Shown piece after piece: positions 50,501 to 62,195 of a DNA stretch of 64,000 nucleotides. The stretch is from Nephromyces sp. MM_2019 (lineage: Eukaryota; Apicomplexa; Aconoidasida; Nephromycida): assembly GCA_015657535.1 (NCBI GenBank), contig JADHZB010002064.1, forward strand, positions 49,963-113,962, written 5' to 3'. The notes beneath the pieces were generated by a model. That model searched no databases and had not been told where the DNA came from. It worked only from the letters and a program-made list of their open reading frames with translations. The first letter of the stretch is position 1. Each line of letters begins with the position of its first letter. Position numbers and translations under genes: made by a program.

Positions 50501-51861
50501 ATATAGATTCAATTTAGAAAAATTTCGAAGCTTTTTAACCGGGATAGAAAAGTGGTGCAACACATGCCTGAGTAAATTACAATATATTGCTTAATTTCTG
50601 GCATTTCAATTTCTAGTTAAGTGCATACATCATTCTTCAATGTCCAGCTTATTGGGCAGTGATCAGAGAAATCCAAAAGAGACTTGGAGTCTATAGGCCA
50701 TGACAAATTACACGTTTTCATAAGTTGCTTTTTGTAGTTGAGCTCTAATTTTTCTGAGATATTTATGATTATTCAAAACATTCAATTGAATATGGTTTTT
50801 TTAACCAGATGGGATCTCAATAGCACATGGTCCGAGGTAATCTAAAGGAGCTATACACGCCCGCTTACCTTAACGAAGTTGTTTGAAAATGTGTTAAAAA
50901 TTATCGCTAAATCATCCTTACTCTTGTTAAACTCCCACCCTATTGGGCACAAAGTACTATTAAAGTCACTCTCATACTCTTCACATGGCCATTTCACTTG
51001 ACAATCTTTAGCCCAATCTTGTTTCGAAAATTTATCCATCGTAACAAAGCTTTTATATCTGACACAATTCCCCGCATACGAATCACCAGCTTTGCAAACA
51101 TTATCCTCGTCAAGAATCCATCCAATTGGGCACATTTGACTAAATAACCAGTTTAATATTTTTCAACAAAAATCCTAAAATAATCATACCTAAAATCTTG
51201 AACACAGACGCCTGAAAAACCATATAATTGTAGTAAAAAACTTTTTTAATGGTCTTACCATTGCATTTCCACTCAACATCACACTTTTTTGATAAGTAAT
51301 GTCTATCTAAGGGTGTCATATCACTAAGTTCCATCTCTTTTTGACAATCTCCTTTGTAAGTAACAGGTGCTATGCAAGTTTTTCCATCGCCTTTGTTAGT
51401 CTTATTTAAATCTACTTTTGAGAGCGATTATACTTGAGAAAGTTTCTCACCCATCCTGAAGGGCATGGCTCACTATAATCGTAATCGCACAGTATATCAT
51501 TGGGATTTGGTAAGTCTAAAACCAGTGATGCCTCTTTAAATTGCTTCTCAAGGCTACGTGAAATCACTAAGTTAAATTTTTATACCGTTTTAATTTCTTA
51601 TTTAAATTCATTACGTGAAGCTGGTATGCCACTCAATTCTTTCAATATATCTTCCTCAGTAGCGGTGGCTATTGAAGACTTTTTAGAATCCGATACTTGT
51701 TGGTGTAAAATAGCCTCAATTGCATTTAGCATTTTTTGGGTGGATACATCTTTAGAGAAATTTTCATCTATTCCCGGAGTGCATAAGTACTTATTAAAGA
51801 TTGCACTAATGATGACTAAGCTTAAATATTGAAACTTAAGAAAGGTTTCGAGATTTCTCAT
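47599..51861 (-). CDS. CPW-WPC domain secreted/surface protein, many exons
   Basis: CPW-WPC proteins are apicomplexan secreted or surface proteins; in Plasmodium they are known from gametocyte/ookinete stages. The gene starts at ATG 51861 with a hydrophobic leader (FQYLSLVIISAIFNKYLC) and ends near 47599. Modules are split by introns. Module 1: EPCPSGW, then C-IAPVTYKGDC, ending CDVEWKC. Module 2: CPIGWILDEDNVCKAGDSYA then GNC and DWAKDCQVKWPC. Module 3: STLCPIGW, CIAPLDYLGPC, ending CNLSWPI. Module 4: DHCPISW, CVAPLFYPGPC, ending CHFSWPF. Module 5: QPCPAGWTLIDKQNKTCKAP, YRGVC, METCK. A K/P-rich spacer (about 49.85-50.0 kb) follows, then more divergent units such as GPSGWQNIGQGHCKAPESYP, MCRAKWPC, CPIGYKEM and CKSPSKYKGPC. 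The tail ends DKPKYQYSYSAQV without a clear membrane anchor. Exact exon boundaries in the 47.8-50.0 kb part are not resolved, and a split into two genes cannot be excluded. Confidence 0.88.
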
Positions 51862-52072
51862 ATTTAAATTTTCTTTTAAAAATTAATTTTTAAAGTTTTC
51901 TAGAAGCGAATTCTAAGTGTAAATACATTTGACTAGTAAATATCAAACTCGATAGAATAAATCTTAGTAGTTTCGTTACACCCTAAAAGTGAGTTTCATG
52001 TTAAAAAATAGTAATTATATTGTATTTGATAGTAAGAAGAACATAGATTGTTAAGGACAATAATCTAATAGT

Positions 52073-54935
52073 TTATTTCTGCTTCTTCAAAGCTAGAGGC
52101 TTATTGGTTGTCAAGGATCTGATATATTTCAATCCACTGCTATATTTTGTTCTAGCACTTGACGTTTTTCTAACCATTCCTCGTTTTCTATAAGCAATAA
52201 TGTAAAATATGAACTAGTGATATATGTCTATAGCTAGCTTTATGCTAAGTACCTGAAGATGGGTAACGCTTGGTCTAAGATTCTCATATACTTGGAACTT
52301 TTATCTAAATTTTTCCATATTTCAACCAAAGAATTAATTGCCTATTATAATTAAAAGAGTTTTGTGTTACAAAAAGAATCAAATAATTTTTAAGAAACAA
52401 GGGCTATTACTTGTATTTTGTTTCCAAAATCCCATCCCTTGGACCTTTCGAGAATTCGGATAGCGTGAACAACGTTAGCTCGATCTGTGAAAATTGAATT
52501 TTTCTTCATGACTATTTATAGGAATCTAAAAGATTATAAATCTCACATGTAGGATCACTGGGTAAACTGTGCGCTACAGATTGAAGAGTTGGGTACCTAG
52601 GAAAGTAGATATTTAATATGTAATAAGTTATAGTCGATAGTATCACTGAGTGTACATAGGATTATATAGATGATTAACCTTGTTTTCTTTAAATATCGTT
52701 GTTGCGCTTTTTCAGGTTTCCCAAATTTTATTCCTCCAAGCTCTTCATCGGGGACCGATGTTTCAAAACCAAAATGATTACAAAATGGATGGCTTGAAGA
52801 AATCCTGTAAATATGAATTTTATGGCTTTATCTAAATTAAAAATCGCTATAATTAGAAATCAATTACTTGTTTGATGGTTTATTTTCAGGTAGGTCTTTA
52901 AGGATTTCTTGAGTATTATCTTTATTTTCTAAATGTCAAAAGTAAATTTTGAATTTGATCAAAGTTTAATATCTATAAGCTTAATATTACTTTCAAAATT
53001 CTTAATCATTTGCGAAATGGCATCCAACTTCATATCAAAAAATTTTCTGGAGTCATAAGTATAATTTGTATCGCCTCTGAATGCCATCAATGGTTCCACG
53101 ACTTCAGGTGGTAATTTACCCTTACAAAATAGAATTATGGGGAAGATATAAAACTTTGAGATATGATATCTTAATATATTTACTTTTGTCTTAAGCTGAA
53201 CTAAGTCAGGCCTTCTGTCTAGATAGTAATCAACCTGTTTGAATAGTAAAGGGATTGAAGCTAAGAATAGTGATTTTGAAGTGTATATGGATTACAACAC
53301 ACCAAAGATTCATCAAGTTTGTTTCGTACACATCGTTCTTCAAGTAATGATTTAATTGCAGACTTTTTCATCATAAATGGATTTTCATAGTCACTTAATT
53401 CATTCATTAGGACAGGTCGACTAAGATTGGAAAATAGCATAATATTTATCAAAACCTGAAAAGATTTTTATATCCTAAATACCTTTGATTAAGTAAATCT
53501 TCACGGATCGCATTAGCCATTATATCAAAGAATTGATGTGGTATGGTTTCCTAAATAAAGAGTGATTATCTTATGAATTATTCTTAAATATAAATAAAGC
53601 TAAAGATCCTTACCTGTGAAGGCCATTGATGCTCAAGTCGATTATAAACCTGTTCATAAAAGTTGGCCTTGGAAAGATCTTCCATTAAGCTTGCAAAATG
53701 TTGTCTATAGTAAAAAGATAATAATATTATTAGCAAGATATAATAGGCTATACATTATTTGAGGCGTACAGTCGAAGTTGATGATTCAAAACTGAATCTT
53801 TTTGTGATTTAGAACTTTCCGAACCTATAGTGGAGCCACCTAACTTTCCAAGTTTGAAGAATTTATCAATCATAGCATTAGTTTTATTTTGACTTGAGCG
53901 TTGAGTTGAGTATTTATTTTCTCGGCTGCTCTTCAGGTGAACAGATTGAGTTTTCTCATTAGGGTAGAATACTTTTTCCTATTAAGACGGTGGTATAAAT
54001 AATTTATTATTTTTACAATAATAACAATTATATACCATTTTCATCTTATTGTTTTCCTGATGTTGATTAATCAACTTTAGTTGATCATCGGACCTAAGGT
54101 TTTTGTATCTCTCAATGAATTTCTTTAGTTCAACTAATAATAAGAACCATTAATAATCATTAACATATCCAAGTAATTTTTTAGACCAAAACAAAGATAT
54201 TCATTCTGTGTATTAATTCTAATTTGGATTTTACGCATAAATGTACATATATTTCATATATTTTTCTATAAATTTTTTGGTTTTTATAAATATCTGGACT
54301 AAATTACAAGTGTCAAAATATCTATATAATTTACCATGATTTGTGTTTGTGCTAAAGTTAATTCGAAAGAGAGTTTGAAATTTATTTCCTTTTTGTATAT
54401 ATTCATTTTTGAACAAGGTAAGAATATTCATAGTGCAGTTACACTGTTTTCCAAACTTTTATTGGCAATCTTTGGCTGTTACAATTTGAAAGTTATTTTT
54501 ATGTGTTCAAGTTTGATAATTATTGGGTATATATATAATAAATATGAAATGTGGGTTGTTCATTTGAGCTAGATTAGCGTGATACTTCGATTTAAATTCA
54601 AATCAATTCCATACAAGGTAATAAACGGATACAATAATAGTAATATTAACATAATATTAGTAATGTTACCACAATAAACGTTGTATCAATTCAATAAAAG
54701 TAAAATTATAATGTTAACACAGTGTATGTAATATCGATTCATCATAAAACAAAATACACATTTCAAATCTTTAGTTTTCAGTGTTAAGAAATGAATCAGT
54801 TTCCAAAGAAATGTGAAATAAAAACATATATAGCAGCAAATATAAAGTGATTACCTTCATAATATATGCAGTGGAATATCAATTGAAGCTCATTCAAAGC
54901 TTGATTACTTAGATTTGTTGATGATTTCGGAAAAA
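52073..54935 (-). CDS. Multi-exon conserved-looking protein, possibly mitochondrial; 5' end unresolved
   Basis: Exon islands bounded by GT/AG run from about 54.9 kb to the stop TAA at 52073. In order they encode NELQLIFHCIYYE, ELKKFIERYKNLRSDDQLKL, a polar linker (HLKSSRENKYSTQRSSQNKT), FASLMEDLSKANFYEQVYNR, ETIPHQFFDIMANAIREDLL, NELSDYENPFMMKKSAIKSL, VDYYLDRRPDLVQLKTK, LPPEVVEPLMAFRGDTNYTY, SSSHPFCNHFGFETSVPDEE, YPTLQSVAHSLPSDPT, NVVHAIRILERSKGWDFGNK, INSLVEIWKNLDKSSKYMRI and a basic end (KTSSARTKYSSGLKYIRSL). The total is around 550-600 residues. No signal peptide, membrane span or known catalytic motif is visible. The conserved-sounding C-terminal helices and basic tail would fit a lineage-specific organellar ribosomal or complex subunit, but this is a guess. 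No ATG could be placed with confidence; a candidate first exon is ATG near 55219. Confidence 0.6.
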
Positions 54936-56002
54936 TTACAAAATTTTATATATTAAGAAGTATATATATATAGTGTACACGATTAGTGATTTTGTTAACT
55001 CTTTAAGGGTGTGATAAACTATTCAAAATAGTAAATATGTGTGTTGTCAATTTAAGTATAGCTATGGAAATGTGTACTGATGTACGTTTCTGATTATGAG
55101 GTTACCTCTACCTAATATTCCTATTTGTTTTATAACCAAATATCAACGACAAGAAGCTGTGCTTTGGTAAATTTTTACACATCTAAAGAATTGGGGGAAT
55201 ATGTTTGCATCTTAGTATATATACTTATATATTACAATTTTTTATATAAATAAGATAGGAAGGAGATTATTCTCAGCTAATGTGATAAAATTATATGCCG
55301 TTAATTCCAATATAAGGCGTTAATATTCAGTATATCATCTATTTAAACAAAAATTTTTTTTGAAGTATTTAGTATGTAAACATATTGTTATATATAAATA
55401 TATTGCATACATAGTATATCATATATATATATATATATATATAGTATACACATTTTATCATATATGTGTATTATGTGTACATTTTATTACATAGACATAC
55501 GGTATACACATTTCATTATATAGCATTATATTCTATTAATATTTAATTTGTAGGAAAAAGGTGCAATTCATATATATAACAAAATAATATAATATACATA
55601 CTTTATAAATCAATTGTTAATGAAATACTGTTTTATTTATTAGAATAATTATTGATCTAAAAAGATATAGGTTATTATGTTATATACATACATATATACT
55701 TATAGAAGCAAAAATATTTAAGTATATACATTATAAACAGATCCGCCTCATAAATAATATATCTGTTTGATGGGGATTAAAATTGTACACAATACTGTAG
55801 ATATTTAACTTTATAAATTTGATATATAATTATCCAAATGAATCAACTTTTAAGCGAACAAATTTATTTGGAAAACTAAGACTAGATACAATATCACCCA
55901 CATCTGTCTGACGCAGATAAAAAATATACATACTGGAACACACATACAAACATACACAGACACACACACATACATTAGACAAAATTCTGCAAAAATCAAA
56001 GA
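54936..56002. other. AT-rich intergenic region with (TA)n tracts
   Basis: This should contain the divergent promoters of the minus-strand gene and the M50B-like gene. It holds a (TA)n run at about 55421-55442 and a short CA run at about 55950-55970. One possible 5' exon of the minus-strand gene (about 55190-55219) is unproven. Confidence 0.5.
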
Positions 56003-56240
56003 ATGGATTGGGAGTTATCAAAATGTTGTGACTCTAACCAACTAATTGTATTATCAATCATATTTGGTTGGGTGTTGATAACTATTTTATTATGGAGGGT
56101 ACCCTATGTGTTATTACCCCTCAAATTTCTAACAGTTTTCTTACATGAATTTGGTCACGCATTGGCTACATGGGGGACAGGTGGAATTGTTAAAAATATT
56201 GGTGAGTATGTAAAAATTCGAACAAACACACACATAAACA

Positions 56241-56279
<39 letters not shown>

Positions 56280-56568
56280 ACATACATACATACACAAACA
56301 CATACAAATGCACACACATACACACACACACACATACACACATAAATACATACATACACACACACACACATACACAAATACATACATACACAAACACATA
56401 CAAATGCACACACATACACATACACACACGCTTATATATATTCAAATAGTATACATACATGACCTATATAAATCTACAAATAATACATAGATCACACCCG
56501 CATCATCTATATTATTCAAATATCTATATAGTATTGTATGTATCCTTTACGTGTGTATATATATCCAA

Positions 56569-56606
<38 letters not shown>

Positions 56607-58186
56607 GCAATTGAAACATACCCAAATGTGTATGTGCATATATATTAGAGGTCAATACCAATCAAGGAGGTTCCACAATAACAGTAGGGGGTAATAGATT
56701 TATTATATTATCAGCAGGGTATTTGGGCTCATGTATTTGGGGTGCAATTATATTATTAATGGGTGCTATTTCAATATGGACAACCAGAGTTATTAGTGCT
56801 ATACTCATGCTTATACTCTTTTTGGTGTTGATTAAGTATGCTGGAAACTGGTTTGTTAGATGCGTAAGTACTGTACACACACACTACTTAGATGTTTATA
56901 TATACACACTGACGTATGTTAAATCTTGAGATATATGTATGTACACATCGTTATATGTATATGTATGTATATAAACGCTAATGAACATATACACACACTG
57001 ATGGACAATGCATACACACTGATGATTATATATACACACTGATGAATAATATTTACACACTGGTGAACAAAATATACACACTGATACATGTAAATACATC
57101 ACTTGAGAAATTTGTTCATACACTGTTGGAGTTGTATGTTTATGTACACTCATTGATATGTGTGTATATACACACTGATTGAGATATATTTGTATATAAT
57201 ATTATGACTACATACACCTTAACATGTCTATGCAAACATTAATATAACTAGCTTACATCTTATTTTGATTATAAACAAAATAACACATCTATAAATATAT
57301 AAGCATTTTTATGCATGTATATATATATATACGTTTCTTTGTGAAATTGTGTGTAAATTTGAAATTAAATAGAAATGTATTGTATGTGTAGATAATAATT
57401 TGATAGCACTAAATATATTATATTCAAATGTATGATTTTGAAATTTTGTTTAATATATTATAAATTCATATCTTTATATATAATATCTCTAAAATATTTT
57501 ATGTATCATTAAATTAACTATAATTTTAAACCTATTCAACTGATTTGATGTAACATATTTCATATATTTGATCATCTATACACACCCCGACTCAACCACA
57601 CACACACTTTTTATGAATTTATAATTTTTCCACCCTTTCCTCATACCTACAACCACATGTCCACAACATATTTATAGATAGACATATTTATATATGCTTA
57701 TATAACTCCTCACTTACCCTCTACACATACACACACACTCACACACATAATTATATTTATACCCTCACTCAACACACTCACACACCCACTCTCTACATTT
57801 ATATACATATAATTGATAACCCCTCATAACACAACCTACATACACAAACATCCTTTACATATATATATATACAGCTCAATTTCCTATTTATAATTTATAT
57901 CGGTTTGGCTTGGTATTTCACTGAATTGTACAATACAATTTGGCCTATTAGAATTGTTTTAATACAAATTGGCGTACTGAGCTCAATCTATTCAATTTAT
58001 GATATTTATGATCATTTAATTTTAGGTTGTTTTCTTAAATCTGATGCATATAAAATGTATGAATTAACAGGTGTAAGCCCTCGTATATGGGGCCTGATTT
58101 GGGTGACTATTGCGTTATCTATATTAGCCTTTACAATCTATTTATTACTTGTAATTGATGCTGTAGGTGGTAGTATACACTTTTAA
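56003..58186 (+). CDS. M50B-like membrane metalloprotease family protein
   Basis: The family (Peptidase M50B-like) comprises multi-pass membrane proteins with the zinc-metalloprotease HExxH motif of site-2-protease type. Three exons, 56003-56201, 56649-56863 and 57875-58186, join with phases 1,0 into 241 residues, a usual length. The zinc motif is visible as FLHEFGHAL at residues about 49-57, in a membrane helix. The second exon begins EVNTNQGGSTITVGGNRFII and continues LSAGYLGSCIWGA, matching the family GG-T----G block and SAGYLG signature. The third exon has hydrophobic helices and LKSDAYKMYELTGVSPRIWG, containing the conserved SDA-----ELT----WG block that should supply the third zinc ligand region. 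About six membrane spans are seen. Introns 1 and 2 are 447 and 1011 nt and packed with CA/TA microsatellites, much longer than elsewhere in the window. The substrate is unknown. Confidence 0.9.
56219..56430. repeat. CA-rich microsatellite block in M50B-like intron 1
   Basis: A (CA)n run at about 56247-56278 is followed by ACATACATACACA-type mixed CA/TA units, with a larger duplicated segment (AAACACATACAAATGCACAC occurs at about 56295 and again at about 56393, roughly 98 bp apart). Open frames here on both strands (H/T-rich on +, C/V-rich on -) are repeat artefacts. Confidence 0.92.
56573..56603. repeat. (AT)n tract
   Basis: A pure TA dinucleotide run of about 30 bp, about 45 bp upstream of the acceptor of M50B-like exon 2. 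Confidence 0.9.
56985..57180. repeat. Degenerate repeats of ACACACTGATG in M50B-like intron 2
   Basis: At least six imperfect copies of ACACACTGATG are spaced about 18-26 bp apart and separated by AT-rich filler, beginning near 56993. They form a decayed minisatellite within the intron. Confidence 0.75.
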
Positions 58187-59066
58187 TGAATTATATATTA
58201 TTTAATCTTACACACATGTGATAATGATCATAAAATTACATACACACACATGAATTTTTAGTTAAATTTAAAAAATATCTAGGTCTGTACAAATACACAA
58301 TCAAAGACACATTAATTTAGCAATGACTATCCCTTTTTTATATCAAACAACAGATATGTACATATTTCTTAAAACAAGAAAACAAACTAAATAGATAACC
58401 CATTCACACTCTTAAATAATATTTTTTTTCCTAATGTTTTACTTACAATTTAGCTCATATAATCATTTTTATTTCTTTTCTAATTAAATGTGTACAAATA
58501 TTATAATTTAATTTTATGTATGCAAATATTGAAATATAATTATGTATGTAATTGTTGAAAATGAATATTTTATAAATATTGTGAGTTTGCTTTGTGTGTA
58601 AATATTATAATTCAATTTTGTCGGTAAATGCTGTCATATAAGTTTGTGTGTAGGTGATTTGAATTGATTTGATATATATAGATTGAAGTTAATTTTATTT
58701 CTAGTTAATTTTTACGAGTAATTGATTAGACAAATGTATAGTGATTTAGTTGTGTGTGTGTGTGTAAATTGATTCAATTAACACAATATAAATGTATGTT
58801 AATCATTAATATATTTATATGTATACATTAGTTGGGCTTATTGATTTTTGTGTGTATTTTGTAAAATGTGTATGAATAGGATAAATTTACACACAAATTT
58901 AGAAATTCATTTATACATGTGTAAATATGTAAATTCATTGAATACAATTTTTTATTCTGTTTAACAAATTTAAACCAATCTATGTGTATAAAATAAAATA
59001 AATTTGAGTCATAGATAAAACATACTTATAGATATGCACATTTTACAAGATATAAATATATATATA

Positions 59067-59102
<36 letters not shown>

Positions 59103-59906
59103 TATCTTTATATTTCATTCTATCAAATATTCCTAAACTCACATACATCTACAAATAATTTTATATAAATAAATAATGTACACACACATACACTACACAT
59201 TTTATAAAGTTGAATCAACTAGTATTAAAAAATTACTAGTTAAAATTAGTAAATAGTATAAATAAATATTTTGTGAGTGTAAATAGTAAGTAATGTTTAC
59301 ATGATATATATGTCTGTATGTGTGATTTTTACAGTATTATATATGTGTGAGTGTGTATATATGTGTTTACATGTGATTTTATATCTATGTGTGTGCATTT
59401 GTGTGTTATGTGTTTTTTAGATTTGTATATGTTTATGTGCAAAAAATAAAATGTGAGAACACAAATAAATATAATTACAGACACATGTGTATTTTAAATA
59501 AATATATAATATATATACATATATAATTATATGTATGTATTATCATAATTTGCAATTTTAGACTCAAAATTTTATTAACTCATCTAAATAAATTAAATTC
59601 AAGCAAATTTTGATATATTTTTAAATATTTATTAATAAACTTTGTGAAAATGCTTACACACATTTCATATATGTTTACAAATTTAGAAAATTTTCCCCTC
59701 TTGCCGATGGGAAACCAAATTAAGGTTATTATTGTATTATTAACAAACATGAACACACACATTTATTTATATACACTCAAAACACATATTTTATAAACTC
59801 ACACACATATTTATTTACACACACACACACAATTATTCACACCCATATACATAAATATATTTTGCACTCATACCCATGCTTAATTATATGTAGATGTGTG
59901 CTTATC

Positions 59907-60162
59907 CACACACACCCAAACTCGCTCATATTTGCTTACACACACACCCAAACTCGCTCATATTTGCTTACACACACACCCAAACTCGCTCATATTTGCT
60001 TACACACACACCCAAACTCGCTCATATTTGCTAACACACACACCCAAACTCGCTCATATTTGCTTACACACACACCCAAACTCGCTCATATTTGCTAACA
60101 CACACACCCAAACTCGCTCATATTTGCTAACACACACACCCAAACTCGCTCATATTTGCTTA
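59907..60162. repeat. 32-bp minisatellite, eight copies
   Basis: Eight head-to-tail copies of a 32-bp unit with core CCCAAACTCGCTCATATTTG, joined by CTTACACACACA or CTAACACACACA. Core starts are at 59915, 59947, 59979, 60011, 60043, 60075, 60107 and 60139, an exact 32-bp period. Copies differ only at a T/A base in the linker and at the degenerate first copy. Because 32 is not divisible by 3, two overlapping 78- and 103-codon frames run through it, which is not evidence of coding. Confidence 0.96.
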
Positions 60163-60862
60163 CAGATTCACACATATTTACTCACAAGAACATATACACT
60201 TGTTTAATTTTTACATGCGTACACTACTATATATACACACACTTGAATACATATATATAATATACATATTTTCAACTATTCTATTTACACATACCAAATA
60301 CTTCATTATACCTTGTATACAACAATACTACATAAATAAACACACCCATTTGCACATACACATTTGCACACGCATATTTACACATTAAAAATGCTTACAC
60401 ACACATATTTGTACATATCAATATTTACACCCACACACATAAGCATAGATAGATATTTTTGCACATACCCCAGAAAATACACATTGCCATAATTAAACAA
60501 AGCACACACACACATTCAAATAGATTTTCTCAAGCATATATATACACACATAAACACACAAACAAACATACACACACACACACACACTTATATTAAACAT
60601 AGGATATATATATATTTATATAACACATTATAGCTTAGATTTAACTATATAATGAATTTATTTAATAGAGCTTATAACTAGATTTAAGACACCAAATTAT
60701 TATTTCCCACACATATTTGCACATATATATAAACAAATACATACATGTGAGCACATACACACAGATACACACACAACTATCTACCCATATATTTCTATAC
60801 ATATATACCCATTTTAAAAAGTTATAAATAAATATACCGACAAAGACACATACACATACACG

Positions 60863-60984
60863 CAGACTCACACACACACATACACACAGACTCACACACA
60901 CACATACACACAGACTCACACACACACATATACACAGACTCACACACACACATACACACAGACTCACACACACACATACACACA
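60863..60984. repeat. 24-bp minisatellite, five copies
   Basis: Core GACTCACACACACACATA begins at 60865, 60889, 60913, 60937 and 60961, an exact 24-bp period. One copy has TATACACA in place of TACACACA. On the minus strand it would encode an eight-residue Cys/Val repeat in long open frames; I regard this as an artefact. Confidence 0.95.
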
Positions 60985-61103
60985 GTCGCATACACAGTCA
61001 CACATATCGACAACTCCCACACCAACACACTACACCAACCTACAAACCCCACACCCCATTTATACCCTATATTTACAGATCACATCCCTCCCCTGTTACA
61101 CAC

Positions 61104-61275
61104 ACCTCACACACACATCTCACACACACATCTGACACACACATCTCATACACACATCTGACACACACATCTCATACACACATCTGACACACACATCTGA
61201 CACACACATCTGACACACACATCTGACACACACATCTGACACACACATCTGACACACACATCTCACACACACACA
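61104..61275. repeat. 13-bp minisatellite, about twelve copies
   Basis: The unit ACACACATCTGAC, with variants ending CAC or CAT, repeats every 13 bp; ATCT occurs at 61117, 61130, 61143, 61156 and so on to 61260. The variants are interspersed early in the array and homogeneous later (about 61182-61247), suggesting recent expansion. Confidence 0.95.
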
Positions 61276-61644
61276 CACATATGCACACAAACACTCTTCA
61301 CATATACCATTAAATGCACACACCCGGTTTACACCCACACATATATACATACATACATTTCACACACCCACAGCTATACTTACACACACCTCACATACAT
61401 ACACCCACACACTTCATACACCCACTCACTTCACACCCACACACCCACACACTTCACACACACACATATATGTACACACACACACCAGGATAAAATTTTT
61501 ACGAGAAAGGGGTACACACTCCCCATCAAATTAAAAACTAAAATTTGTACGATGCAACAAATTTTATTTAACGCCTTTAATTCAATATCTGAGAATTTAT
61601 TTACAACCTTTTACACACTAACAGAATATGCTGGGGTAATATAT

Positions 61645-61935
61645 ATATGTGTGTGTGTATATGTGATGTGTGTGATGTGTGTGTGATGTGTGTTTGATGT
61701 GTGTGTGATGTGTGTGTGATGTGCGTGTGATGTGTGTGAAGTTTGTGTGAAGTTTGTGTAAAGTGTGTATGAAGTTTGTGTAAAGTGTGTATGAAGTTTG
61801 TGTGAAGTTTGTGTAAAGTGTGTATGATGTTTGATTAATAATGTGTGATGTATCATGTGTGTGTGATGAGTTATGTGTGATGTGTGAGTGATGTGTAAAG
61901 TATGTGTGATGTGTTTGTGTTGTATGTAAGTGATA
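61645..61935. repeat. TG-rich array (GTGTGATG and GTGTGAAGTTT units)
   Basis: GTGTGATGT-type units at about 61660-61735 are followed by copies of GTGTGTATGAAGTTTGTG with a period of about 22 bp (about 61738-61830), then GTGTGATG units again. The + strand is almost free of C, opposite in composition to the CA-rich arrays just upstream. Confidence 0.9.
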
Positions 61936-62195
61936 TGTTATGCTTCCTACACACATCTCAATACCATACAAACACATTGATCATTTCACACACACACACA
62001 CACCACTTTAAATATTATACACACATATCTTTATTTAAGGGCTACCCAATATATATATATACTTTATCGCATTCCACATACATACCTATTTATATAATTC
62101 AACTACTGCACACTCACACACATATACATATATATATATATATATATATTAATTAAAACACATGCTAAAAACAATAGTTTACACATTTTGACATA

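Larger units (their letters stand above)
58187..62195. other. 4-kb repeat-rich intergenic region
   Basis: No supportable gene lies between the M50B-like gene and the DHHC gene. The region holds TG/CA and TA microsatellites, a (TA)n run at about 59070-59100, three tandem arrays (separate entries) and a CA-to-TG strand switch at about 61.6 kb. The many open frames here come from repeat units. Confidence 0.7.

Noticed and set aside
51500..51832. 110-codon + strand frame
   Set aside because: It is antisense to the first exons of the CPW-WPC gene, which carry the leader and first module.
56141..56490. Several C/V/Y-rich minus frames and H/T-rich plus frames
   Set aside because: All are translations of the CA/TA microsatellite in intron 1 of the M50B-like gene.
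59907..60162. CRISPR-like regularly spaced repeats
   Set aside because: The units are contiguous with no unique spacers, in a eukaryotic genome; this is a minisatellite.
59862..60207. Two overlapping open frames of 78 and 103 codons rich in H, T, S and L
   Set aside because: They lie entirely in the 32-bp minisatellite; a stop-free repeat whose length is not a multiple of three opens more than one frame automatically.
60662..61350. Cys/Val-rich minus-strand frames of up to 109 codons with an eight-residue repeat
   Set aside because: They are produced by the 24-bp and 13-bp arrays; there is no start context, no non-repeat domain and no homology.
58187..62195. Subtelomeric or telomeric sequence suggested by the repeat density
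   Set aside because: No TTTAGGG/TTTTAGGG-type telomere repeats are seen, and an ordinary housekeeping-type gene (DHHC enzyme) lies further on.
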